Source: Candidatus Uhrbacteria bacterium
GTDB lineage: Bacteria; Patescibacteriota; Patescibacteriia; UBA9934
Direction of reading: 5' to 3'
Assembly (NCBI GenBank): GCA_943350635.1
Contig: CALRAI010000005.1
Location: 1 to 48,296 of the forward strand
DNA length: 48,296 nt
The notes beneath the pieces are model-generated. The model had not been told where the DNA came from. It searched no databases and was given only the letters and a program-made list of their open reading frames with translations. This document shows, piece by piece, positions 8,957 to 18,201 of this stretch. Position 1 is the stretch's first letter. Each line of letters starts with the position of its first letter. The position numbers and the translations under genes are program-made.

Positions 8957-10443
8957 TGAACGCCCTTGCGGATATTCACCAAGACTGCGAGGAGATGCTA
9001 TGGATCGTGAACGATCGCATACACCGATTATCGGTACTCCATTCTCGTCATAGAAAGCACACGATGCCGGATACGTCGAAAATGTTGATGAAACAGGCAA
9101 GCGACATGATCGCAATCTACAAAGCTGTAGCGAAGGAGCTTCGATCGATGATGAAAAATACGTATAGCACAATTGGTGACCTCATCGCGCAAAAGAACCG
9201 AATCGCTGACCAGGTTCGAAGTCTTCAAGGAATCAGTGCCGCGCTCTGTGTTGCGCCAGGCTGGCAGTCGCCGTCATTCCTTTCGTCTCAACAGTCGCAG
9301 GCGGGATTAGAAACAGGAAGCATCAAAGGAACAATCAATGATTATAAACGCGATCATCACGCCGATGCGTTGCGGTACGAAAAGCAATTCGCAAAAGCAT
9401 ATATCGACGCAACGTTACGATTCCCTCCGCAAGCATTCCTCACATCGAGCGGCATGGCAGCGCTCACGACGATTATCGCGGCACTCCTCGACGACAAGAC
9501 GTGTACTGGCCCTGTGCTTCTTGGTCGATCGAGTTATTTTGAAAACATCGAACTCGTCCAAACTCATTTCCCAGGGCGCATCATCTTCATCGACGAACTG
9601 GATACGGAAGCAATTCTTGTAGCAATAAAAGACCACGCACCATCGGCAATATTCTTGGACACACTCTGCAATGCGCCAACAATTGCAATACCGAATGTCG
9701 ATGAACTTTTTCCAAAAATTGCCGCGATCATATCAAGACCGACCACGATCGTGCTTGACGCGACGGGAACATCGATCTTTACGCAGCCATTAAAAGGATT
9801 GCCGCGATTCAGTGCCTCACTCCGTATTGTCGTCTTTGAAAGCATGCTGAAGTACCATCAGTTCGGCATGGACCGAGTGAGTGGTGGCATTATGTGGCGC
9901 ACGGGAATGTCCCCGTTGCATCTGTTTAACCATCGAATGCACTGCGGCACGAATATTGCTGATGCTTCCGCGGTATCGTTGCCGCAACCAAACCGCAAAC
10001 TCTTGCACGATCGATTACTTCGACATCATCGCAACGCGACGATGATTGCGAAGGCGCTCGATGATCGACTACGAATGTCAAAGAAAAAGATTGCACTCGA
10101 ATCCGTGGTGTATCCAGGATTGCCAAGTCATCCAGCGTATTCTTGGGTACAGCATCAGCCGTTTCATGGAAGTTTTGTGATTCTCAAACTCAAAGAAAAA
10201 TATCGCACCACAGAGCGCTATAAAAAGTTCCTGCAATGTGCAATCGATGAAGCGCGAAAACAGCGCGTGAATCTTGTTGGCGGAAGTAGTTTTGGATTGT
10301 CGACGACCCGGGTGTATCTCACGGCACTGCACGCTATTGGAACCACAGAGCCATTTCTTCGAATCAGCGCAGGAACAGAGACTGTTGGCGAGATTGAAAA
10401 AATAATTCTTGCAATTACTCGCGCCCTCGAAGCGCTTCCATAA
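8957..10443 (+). CDS. PLP-dependent enzyme of the Cys/Met-metabolism (aspartate aminotransferase fold) type with extra N-terminal helical region
   Basis: FLTSSGMAALTTIIAALL, VLDATGTSIF, ESMLKYHQFGMDRVSGGIM (candidate Schiff-base Lys), FLRISAGTET C-terminal motif; about 110 aa helical N-terminus. Confidence 0.7.
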
Positions 10444-10675
10444 TCTTCCGAATACCGTCACCAATGCTGGTGATAGCGCTCACATGGCCTTCGATTTTCA
10501 TACGTATCGTGTTCACGCTATTGAGTACATCATCCACTTTTTCTCGAACATGTGCAGAAAGTTCCTGCATTTTTTTCATGAATCGCGCCACGTGGTACAG
10601 CGCAAAGCAGAGGAACGCTGTGAACCACAGCGCGCAGAACGCAAGTACCATGTACAGAATGTCCTTAGAGTCCAT
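10415..10675 (-). CDS. Small membrane protein with coiled-coil tail, hypothetical
   Basis: MDSKDILYMVLAFCALWFTAFLCFALYHVARFMKKMQEL: one TM helix then amphipathic helix. Confidence 0.6.
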   Translation of the reverse strand: MDSKDILYMVLAFCALWFTAFLCFALYHVARFMKKMQELSAHVREKVDDVLNSVNTIRMKIEGHVSAITSIGDGIRKIMEALRGRE

Positions 10676-10762
10676 ATACAGAAATAGTAGCATAAACACG
10701 AAAGCCCCAGAACCCATCGACGAATCGACAAGGCTCCAGGGCAAAAGGCGTAGGAAACGTGG

Positions 10763-11320
10763 CTACGAGTACGTAGTTTCGGCGGACTGAACGGGTCGTT
10801 CGAATCGAGGGCGTTTCGCGGACTGCCGGAGCAGATCCATGATGGCGTTCGCATCTCGCGGAATCGTTGCACCGCGAAAATACGGTTTGTGCATTTCCCA
10901 TTTCACGTCGTCGAGTGTGAGCCAGGCACCGGGGAAGTTCACTTCAATCGCTGAAGGAACATCAGGATGCTTCACGACGTCGCCCTTGCAGGTAACTCCA
11001 ATATTTCCAGCGGGATCAAGAATGACGAACACTGAGCCTCCTTCGACGATCGTCGCGGTAACCGGTGACCACTCGCTAATCCAGGCCATCATCCAGACGG
11101 CATGGAGTGCCATGACCATTCCAGTGATGACGATGGAGGCAGCTACGCTGCTCGAGAAGAATCCGGTAACGAGCCCTGCCGGAAAGGCGACGATCAGAGA
11201 ATCGATAGCGACACAAAGCGCAAGATCGATGGCTACCTTCTTTGGTCGGAGAAGATCGGCGACCTCCATGGTTCGGCCGGTGATGGATTTTACGAAGAAG
11301 CGAAACGGAGAAAAATACAT
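10763..11320 (-). CDS. Hypothetical membrane protein
   Basis: 185 aa; two hydrophobic segments (DLALCVAIDSLIVAFPAGLVTGFF; VAASIVITGMVMALHAVWMMAWI) plus soluble C-terminus. Confidence 0.6.
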   Translation of the reverse strand: MYFSPFRFFVKSITGRTMEVADLLRPKKVAIDLALCVAIDSLIVAFPAGLVTGFFSSSVAASIVITGMVMALHAVWMMAWISEWSPVTATIVEGGSVFVILDPAGNIGVTCKGDVVKHPDVPSAIEVNFPGAWLTLDDVKWEMHKPYFRGATIPRDANAIMDLLRQSAKRPRFERPVQSAETTYS

Positions 11321-11426
11321 GAAAGAACCTAGGTTACGTGGCTGATATTAGCAAAAAAGTACATTTTCGTCCAGGGCGCCGACTATCCACAACAACGATT
11401 CATGCGAGGTCTGTTACTGTACGCCC

Positions 11427-14400
11427 ATGGATTCCAAGGATTTCGTGTATTTGCACGTGCATTCGCATTATTCGCTCCTTGAGGCACTTCCCAAGCCCAA
11501 GGCGCTGGTTGCGCGTGCAAAAAGCATGGGAATGACGGCACTTGCGCAGACAGACAACGGAAACCTCTATGGAGCCGTCGAATTTTACAAAGCGTGTAAA
11601 GACGCAGAGATAAAGCCAATCATCGGCGCCGATATTTTCGTCGCGCAACACGGCATGACGGACCGTCGACCACGAATTGACGATCGACCGTTTCGCTTGG
11701 TGTTGATCGTGGAGAGCGAGGAAGGCTATCGCAATTTGCTCGCGATTGTTTCGGCTGCCTTCCTTGAGGGCTTCTACTACAAGCCACGTGTCGATAAGGC
11801 TTTTCTTCGTGCACATTCCAAGGGTCTCATTGCGCTGTCTGGCAGTGTGAGTGGCGAAATTGCACATGCGTATCTTGGTGGTGAGCACGAAAAAGCAGAA
11901 AAGTTGATTCTCGAATATCAAGATATTTTCGGTGTCGGGAATTTCTTTCTGGAGCTGATCCATCATCCGGATATGCCACGGCAAGTGGATATCAACGACG
12001 CATTTCGAGCATTATCAGCAAAGCTCAACGTTCCGTTGGTTGCCACAAAGAACGTGTTCTACATGAATTCGGACGACCGCGAGGGCTACGAAGCACAACT
12101 GTGTATTCAACGAAGCCGTACGCTGGAGGATTTCCGCAGAACATCTACAGACGATGTTGATCTCTCATTCGGCACGCCGGAAGAAATCATGGCGGCGTTT
12201 GCGGATGTTCCCGAGGCGCTGGAAAACACGCGCCGTATTGCGGACCGAGTGAATTACGCCATGGAACTTGGGAAAAACTTTTTGCCGATTTTCCCGTTGC
12301 CCGAGGGAAAGACGGACAACGACGTGATGCGTGATTTGTGTATTCAAGGATTGAAGGATCGGTATGCGGATCCTATTCCACCAAACGTGATGGAGCGATT
12401 TGAATTTGAATTCGCAACCATCGTGAAAATGGGATTCTCCTCCTACTTTCTCATTGTGCAAGATTACATTACGTGGGCAAAGGATAATGGGGTTTTGGTG
12501 GGGCCGGGCCGTGGTTCTGCGGCAGGATCGATCGTTGCGTTTGCGTTACGAATCACCGACATCGAACCGTTGCGATACGGATTATTGTTCGAGCGGTTTC
12601 TGAATCCGGATCGCGTTTCCATGCCAGATATCGATACCGACTTTGCAGATCGTGGGCGTGGAAAAGTGTTGGAATACGTGACAAAGAAATATGGTGCCGA
12701 CCATGTTGCCGGAATCGTAACGTTTGGAACGCTCATGCCACGTGCTGCGGTGCGGGATGCAGCGCGAGTGCTGGGATTGTCGTTTCAAGAAGCGGATGTA
12801 ATTGCGAAGGTGGTTCCACCGCCAATTCAGGGAAAACATACGCCGTTAAAAATCGCAATCGTCGAAACGCCAGATTTGCAGCAGATGTACAACAGCAATC
12901 CCATGGTTCGTCGGGTAATCGACCTCGCAATGAAAATTGAGGGGAATCCTCGTCATGCTTCCCAACACGCGTGTGGAATCGTTATTGGCGATAAGCCACT
13001 CGTCGCTCGTGTTCCGTTACAACAAGGACAGAAAGAAGACATGGCGTTGATCACGCAGTATTCATTGAACTCTGCGGAAGCCGTCGGGCTCGTCAAGATG
13101 GATTTTCTTGGGCTGAGCAACCTAACCGTCATCGAAGATGCACTCGATATTATTCGTGCCGTTCACGGTGTAGTCGTCGATCTTGATAACGCGCCATTGG
13201 ACGACGCGATCACATTCGAGCTCCTTGGTCGTGGCGATACCACGGGCGTGTTCCAGCTGGAATCCGACGGCATGAAGCGGTACATCAAGGAACTGAAACC
13301 AAGTGCGTTCGAGGATATTATCGCCATGGTGTCGCTGTATCGCCCAGGGCCGATGCAGTTTATTGAAAGCTTTATTCGTCGAAAGCATGGAACAGAAAAA
13401 GTGGTGTACGAACATCCGCTCATGGAAAATTCGTTCCGTGAAACGTATGGCATTCCGGTGTACCAAGAGCAGGTGATGCAAGTCGCAAAGGACATGGCGG
13501 GGTTTACGGGTGGAGAGGCTGACACGCTCCGCAAAGCGATGGGAAAGAAAATCGCGGAGCTCATGGAAAAGATGAAAGCAAAGTTTGTGGACGGCTCCGT
13601 TAAAAATGGCGTGAAGCCGGATGTTGCAATGGCGGTGTTTCAGAAATTAGAGGACTTTGCGGCATACGGTTTTAACAAGTCCCATGCGGCGTGCTACGCG
13701 ATGATTGCGTATAGAACTGCGTATTTGAAAGCGCATTATCCGGGGGAGTTCATGGCGGCGCTCATGAATTCAGATTCGGGGATTATCGACCGTATTACCA
13801 TCGAGGTAGAAGAATGTCGGCGTATGGGGCTTACGGTTATGGCGCCAGATATCAACGAGTCGTTTGCGGGTTTTGCGGTGGTGAAGGACACGAAGAATGT
13901 GCGTTGGGGATTATCGGCAATCAAAAACGTGGGGCAAGAAGTGGCGGAAGAAATTGTCCGTGAACGAAAGCGCGGCGGTCCGTATGCGGATTTGGCCGAT
14001 GTGTTAGGGCGTGTAAAATCGAGTGCATTCAACCGGAAAACATTAGAAGCACTCACAAAAGCTGGCGCACTCGACCGGTTCGGGGACCGATCCCAGCTTG
14101 TCGGGAACCTCGATACGTTGGTGCTGTACAACAAGCATGTACAGCACGAATTGGCGCGCAATCAAACGTCGTTGTTTGGCTTGGAAACATCCATCGTCGA
14201 ACAGAAGATTGAATTCCGAAGCGTTCCCACAATTCCAACTGGCGTGTTGCTCACGTGGGAAAAAGAGCTGCTCGGGCTGTACGTGTCCTCCCATCCTGCG
14301 GCGTTGTTTTACGATCAGTTTTCACCATATGTCGTCAAAGCGAGCGCAATTCCCACGTACGACGACGGAGCCATGGTGAAAATCGCCGGTGTTGCAAGTA

Positions 14401-14978
14401 ATATTAAGCAGATTTTTACCAAGAAAAAGAACGAACCCATGGCATTCGTCAAAATTGAGGATCCGTCGGGAAGTATCGAGACCGTCGTGTTTCCAAAGAT
14501 GTACGTTACTACGCGCGCTGCGCTGAATCCGGAAGCGATGCTGTTGATTATGGGGAAAGTGTCGCATCGGAAGCGTGAAGAATCGGAAACGGTGGAATAT
14601 TCGGTGCTTGTCGACGGCGTGATCGCATTTACAGAAAGCGAGATTCCATCCTTGACGGCAATGCTCGCACGTGGCGGCTGGCAAGAGGCAGGCGGCGGAG
14701 AATCGATAAGTATTTTTGATGCACCGGCACCAGTCGCCGCACCAACAGGATCGCTCACTGAAGGATTATCAATCACCGTGCCGCAAAATCCCACGCACGA
14801 TATGATCACCAAACTCCGTGATATTTTCCGAGCTCACCCCGGTCGTGCCCGCGTGTTCCTGCTGGTGGAATCTGGCGGGGAAATTCGGAAAGTGAGTACA
14901 GAATATTCCGTGGAGCTTTCATCGGACGTTGTACGGAAAGTTGGGGAGGTGGTGGGGGAGGGGAATGTGAAGGTGTAG
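11427..14978 (+). CDS. dnaE: DNA polymerase III subunit alpha
   Basis: 1183 aa; FVYLHVHSHYSLLEALPK PHP start, GPGRGSAAGSIVAFALRITDIEPL, PDIDTDFADRGRGKVLEYV, KMDFLGLSNLTVIEDAL, YRPGPMQFIESFI, GFNKSHAACYAMIAY. Confidence 0.97.
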   Translation: MDSKDFVYLHVHSHYSLLEALPKPKALVARAKSMGMTALAQTDNGNLYGAVEFYKACKDAEIKPIIGADIFVAQHGMTDRRPRIDDRPFRLVLIVESEEGYRNLLAIVSAAFLEGFYYKPRVDKAFLRAHSKGLIALSGSVSGEIAHAYLGGEHEKAEKLILEYQDIFGVGNFFLELIHHPDMPRQVDINDAFRALSAKLNVPLVATKNVFYMNSDDREGYEAQLCIQRSRTLEDFRRTSTDDVDLSFGTPEEIMAAFADVPEALENTRRIADRVNYAMELGKNFLPIFPLPEGKTDNDVMRDLCIQGLKDRYADPIPPNVMERFEFEFATIVKMGFSSYFLIVQDYITWAKDNGVLVGPGRGSAAGSIVAFALRITDIEPLRYGLLFERFLNPDRVSMPDIDTDFADRGRGKVLEYVTKKYGADHVAGIVTFGTLMPRAAVRDAARVLGLSFQEADVIAKVVPPPIQGKHTPLKIAIVETPDLQQMYNSNPMVRRVIDLAMKIEGNPRHASQHACGIVIGDKPLVARVPLQQGQKEDMALITQYSLNSAEAVGLVKMDFLGLSNLTVIEDALDIIRAVHGVVVDLDNAPLDDAITFELLGRGDTTGVFQLESDGMKRYIKELKPSAFEDIIAMVSLYRPGPMQFIESFIRRKHGTEKVVYEHPLMENSFRETYGIPVYQEQVMQVAKDMAGFTGGEADTLRKAMGKKIAELMEKMKAKFVDGSVKNGVKPDVAMAVFQKLEDFAAYGFNKSHAACYAMIAYRTAYLKAHYPGEFMAALMNSDSGIIDRITIEVEECRRMGLTVMAPDINESFAGFAVVKDTKNVRWGLSAIKNVGQEVAEEIVRERKRGGPYADLADVLGRVKSSAFNRKTLEALTKAGALDRFGDRSQLVGNLDTLVLYNKHVQHELARNQTSLFGLETSIVEQKIEFRSVPTIPTGVLLTWEKELLGLYVSSHPAALFYDQFSPYVVKASAIPTYDDGAMVKIAGVASNIKQIFTKKKNEPMAFVKIEDPSGSIETVVFPKMYVTTRAALNPEAMLLIMGKVSHRKREESETVEYSVLVDGVIAFTESEIPSLTAMLARGGWQEAGGGESISIFDAPAPVAAPTGSLTEGLSITVPQNPTHDMITKLRDIFRAHPGRARVFLLVESGGEIRKVSTEYSVELSSDVVRKVGEVVGEGNVKV

Positions 14979-14998
14979 TCGTGCTATACTTCCAGCAT

Positions 14999-16150
14999 AT
15001 GGCACGTGAATCTCGCGGGGCGCAGCCACTGTCACGATCGCTGAAGGTGTATCAGCGTATTGCGGTGGCGTTTGTGTTCATGACGTTCTTCCTTCTGCTT
15101 GCGGTGTTGTATTTATCCATTTCTCGCGCGACGATTACCGTTGTGGCAAATCCACGAGTCGTGTCGGTGGATACGGAAGTACAGGCCGTTGCGAACCCTA
15201 CGAACGACGGTGAGCTGAGCGGAATCGTTTCCAAACAATCCTTCAATACGCAGGAAATCATTACGCTTCCAACCGACGGCGGCACAGCTGTGGAGGAAAA
15301 AGCCGGAGGAACAGTCACGATTATTAACGAATCAAACAGCGGTCAACCACTTGTCGGCACCACGCGACTGCTTTCCAAAGAGGGCATATTATTTCGTATC
15401 GATTCTGCCGTAAACGTTCCCGCGAAAGGCCAAGTGAATGTCATCGCGCATGCGGACAAGCCTGGGCTTTCCGGAGAGATCGGTCCAACGCAGTTCACTA
15501 TTCCCGGCTTGCCAGAATCTACACAAAAACTCATCTACGCGGTGAGTGTTGACTCCATGAAGGGCGGCGTGTCGTACAAGCGAACACTCACGCAGAAAGA
15601 TGTTGACGATGCGGTGTCCACGGTGTCGAATGCATTGTTAGAAAAAGCAAAAACAACGATATCGGCGGGCGTGGACCGCACGGTGTTTAGTGGAGAATCG
15701 TATTCATCGAGCGTTACATCCCAAGGCGCAAGTGTCGCGGTGGGTGCCGAAGTGGGAAGTTTTACCGTAACGGTTGCGATGGATGTTACGGCGGTGTACT
15801 ACGATCAGAATGCGGTGAAACAATACGCACTGTCACAGCTCTATGCCCGTGTTCCTGAAGGATACGCTGCAGAAAACGTTTCTACTGATGCTGTACAAAT
15901 GTCGGTAAAAAGTGCCGACGTAAAAAAGGGGGAAGCAACACTTGGTGTGTATCTTGAAGGAAAGGCAATCATCGCTGAAGACTCTGCTGTGCTCAGTAAA
16001 GACCGTTTTGTCGGTCGTGCGCCGAACGAAGTGCTCACACTCCTTCGCGCATCAGAAGCAGTGAAAGACGCTTCAGTAAGCTTCACGCCATTCTGGCTTG
16101 AACGCGTGCCAACACTCAAGGATCATATTACGATCGTGATCACGGAATAG
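14999..16150 (+). CDS. Membrane-anchored baseplate-J-like extracytoplasmic protein
   Basis: N-terminal TM (VFMTFFLLLAVLYLSI); GGTVTIINESNSGQPLVGTTRLLSKEGILFRI and GPTQFTIPGLPES resemble baseplate J-like proteins of Patescibacteria. Confidence 0.55.
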   Translation: MARESRGAQPLSRSLKVYQRIAVAFVFMTFFLLLAVLYLSISRATITVVANPRVVSVDTEVQAVANPTNDGELSGIVSKQSFNTQEIITLPTDGGTAVEEKAGGTVTIINESNSGQPLVGTTRLLSKEGILFRIDSAVNVPAKGQVNVIAHADKPGLSGEIGPTQFTIPGLPESTQKLIYAVSVDSMKGGVSYKRTLTQKDVDDAVSTVSNALLEKAKTTISAGVDRTVFSGESYSSSVTSQGASVAVGAEVGSFTVTVAMDVTAVYYDQNAVKQYALSQLYARVPEGYAAENVSTDAVQMSVKSADVKKGEATLGVYLEGKAIIAEDSAVLSKDRFVGRAPNEVLTLLRASEAVKDASVSFTPFWLERVPTLKDHITIVITE

Positions 16151-16152
16151 AT

Positions 16153-17346
16153 ATGGCAAAGCAATTGGAGGAGGCTGCAGATTTTGTCATGACATACGGT
16201 GGGTGGTATCAGCGAACAACATTGCACCTTGTTGAAATTTTCGAATTTTGTGCACATGGAACGTCGAAGCTCGCGCTCGAGAAAAAGGAACTTTCACGAT
16301 TGCATCGTCAGTTGCGACTCAAGGATGTCGTTCGCAGGCCGGGAACATTAGAGTTTCTTGCAATGGAAACGACAGACGGAATAACCATTCGGTATTTCGA
16401 AGACGGGTTGTATGTTTTTGAAATGCCATCGACGGTAGCTCGTTTCGCAAAGGATCGAATACTCCTTGAGAAATATGCACAAGATATTTTTACGCCAGCA
16501 ATCGCATATATTTTTTCGCACGGAGCGCCAACGCCAAAGATCCTTGCGAATATTCCCGTGAAACATCCAATTGTGCTTCGGTATAGTACGAAAGAGCCTG
16601 GCGAACTATTGTTGTCAAAGAAGAGTGTGGGAACGGTATACAGCGTACTTTCTGTTGATGCAGTTACGGTCCACAAAACGGACGAGTGTATTATTATTGC
16701 ATCAAAGCCGGGAACGCCGCATATGGAGGAACTTGTAGAATCGCACATTTTCTTTCGAGAATTCAAATCGCAATTAGAAAAGTATCTTTCTATTCATCGA
16801 ACAATCTGGGAGAAAATTTCTGATATTAAGGAGCGAAAACAGATTCGGGTAAAAGATCTGAGTCAAATTCGTGGGGTACTCGACGGATATCAAAAAACAG
16901 TAACGCTGATTGGAAGCCGAATGCAGCAAATGGCATCATATAGTAAGACCCGTGCAGTCCTTGCGCAGAAATTGGATATCGATACGAGTTTGCGTGAACT
17001 CTTCGCATTCAAGTTTGAAACGCTGAATGATACGTTGGAATACGTGAAAGAACTTTGGAAGATGACGATCGCATATTTGCAGAGCGCAATCACCAACGTT
17101 TCCGATATTCAAGGCCAAGGAACACAACGTGGCATCCAGGCATTGCAGGTGCTCACAACGGTGGGGGCCTTGAATATTTTGGTGACACTGTTTGTGCGGA
17201 AAGACCTTCTGATCCCAACGGGATACGGATCGCTGTACGTGTTGGGAATCTTGATATTGTCATGGTCGGTGATGATGACGATCAAATATATTTTCCAACA
17301 AAAAGCATATTCACTCACGTTTAACGATCGAAACGAGGATTTGTGA
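16153..17346 (+). CDS. Hypothetical protein with helical stalk and two C-terminal TM helices (CorA-like architecture, no GMN)
   Basis: Soluble N-domain, long helical region, then VLTTVGALNILVTLFV and LYVLGILILSWSVMMTIKYIF. Confidence 0.5.
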   Translation: MAKQLEEAADFVMTYGGWYQRTTLHLVEIFEFCAHGTSKLALEKKELSRLHRQLRLKDVVRRPGTLEFLAMETTDGITIRYFEDGLYVFEMPSTVARFAKDRILLEKYAQDIFTPAIAYIFSHGAPTPKILANIPVKHPIVLRYSTKEPGELLLSKKSVGTVYSVLSVDAVTVHKTDECIIIASKPGTPHMEELVESHIFFREFKSQLEKYLSIHRTIWEKISDIKERKQIRVKDLSQIRGVLDGYQKTVTLIGSRMQQMASYSKTRAVLAQKLDIDTSLRELFAFKFETLNDTLEYVKELWKMTIAYLQSAITNVSDIQGQGTQRGIQALQVLTTVGALNILVTLFVRKDLLIPTGYGSLYVLGILILSWSVMMTIKYIFQQKAYSLTFNDRNEDL

Positions 17347-17401
17347 TGAAGAGAATAATCCACAATGACAAGGCCGTGCGTTTTTGCTAGGATGAAGATC
17401 T

Positions 17402-17893
17402 ATGGAGGAGAATAAAAAAATCGATCAGATTTTAGAGATTGTCCAAGGACTTGCTGTTGATGTTTCTGGATTAAAGTCAGATGTCTCTGTCTTGAAATCA
17501 GATGTCTCCGAACTGAAGACAGATGTCTCTGATCTGAAGACAGATGTCTCCGATCTGAAGTCAGATGTCTCTGTTTTGAAATCAGATGTCTCCGATCTGA
17601 AGTTAGATGTCTCTGTCTTGAAGTCAGATGTCTCTGTCTTGAAGTCAGATGTTTCCGAACTGAAGACGGATGTGAGGTCATTACGTGAATTTGTGGAAGA
17701 CCAGGCAGAAGCGTTGCAGGATTTCTCAACACATGTCGATGAGCAATTTTTGGCAATGCAAGGTCAATTGAATACACGTTTTGTCACAAAAGAATATCTG
17801 GACGATAAACTTGAAGAATTGCGAATCGATTTTGGTCTTAAGAATCGAAAATCGGGTTCATCAGATTCCGCACTATTACGAGTGCTCCGATAG
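17402..17893 (+). CDS. Heptad-repeat coiled-coil protein
   Basis: Ten consecutive LK(S/T/L)DV(S/R)x heptads (LKSDVSV...); TAGGAT -10 box 8 nt before ATG. Confidence 0.75.
   Translation: MEENKKIDQILEIVQGLAVDVSGLKSDVSVLKSDVSELKTDVSDLKTDVSDLKSDVSVLKSDVSDLKLDVSVLKSDVSVLKSDVSELKTDVRSLREFVEDQAEALQDFSTHVDEQFLAMQGQLNTRFVTKEYLDDKLEELRIDFGLKNRKSGSSDSALLRVLR
17471..17680 (+). repeat. 10 x 21-bp in-frame tandem repeat encoding LKSDVSx heptads
   Basis: Unit close to ttgaagtcagatgtctctgtc repeated 10 times with codon-level variation. Confidence 0.95.
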
Positions 17894-17902
17894 TTCATCC
17901 AC

Positions 17903-17931
17903 TTGCACACCTCTCATGATCAGTTTATAGT
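17903..17931 (+). promoter_or_regulatory. Predicted thrS promoter
   Basis: TTGCAC (17903-17908), 17-nt spacer, TATAGT (17926-17931). Confidence 0.7.
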
Positions 17932-17937
17932 ATTTTC

Positions 17938-18088
17938 ATCGGCGCTGACCGGATTACTACCCCGCGAGCCGCTACAAATTGAGTGAGTGTCCTTTTACGC
18001 GTGAGCGAAGAGGAAATTCGGGTGGAACCGTCGATGATTCATCGACCCCGATCATGAGTAATCGTTACTCGGGTCGGGTATTTTTTAT
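17938..18088 (+). promoter_or_regulatory. T-box riboswitch leader of thrS
   Basis: Antiterminator GGG-[TGGAACC]-GTCGATG-ATT-CATCGAC-CCC (18020-18049) with the 7-nt T-box bulge; competing terminator ACCCCGATCATGAGTAA-TCG-TTACTCGGGTCGGGT followed by T-run (18045-18088). Confidence 0.88.
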
Positions 18089-18094
18089 TCATCT

Positions 18095-18183
18095 CGTCAT
18101 TGCGAGAAGGGTAGTCCCGACGAAGCAATCCAGGTTTAATGATCCTAGATTGCCGCGTCAAGATTACTTTTCTCGCAATGACT
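18095..18183. repeat. Palindromic repeat, CGTCATTGCGAG...GGCAATCCAGG family (two ~40-bp imperfect arms)
   Basis: Left arm 18095-18134 cgtcattgcgagaagggtagtcccgacgaagcaatccagg; right arm about 18144-18182 is its imperfect reverse complement. Confidence 0.9.
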
Positions 18184-18201
18184 GTGTTTCTTGATTTTCA
18201 T

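Noticed and set aside
11427-14978. Possible intein or split in dnaE
   Set aside because: Length and motif order are normal and no intein splice motifs were seen.
17471-17680. Regular repeats that could suggest a CRISPR array
   Set aside because: Units are 21 bp, contiguous without spacers, and encode in-frame heptads.
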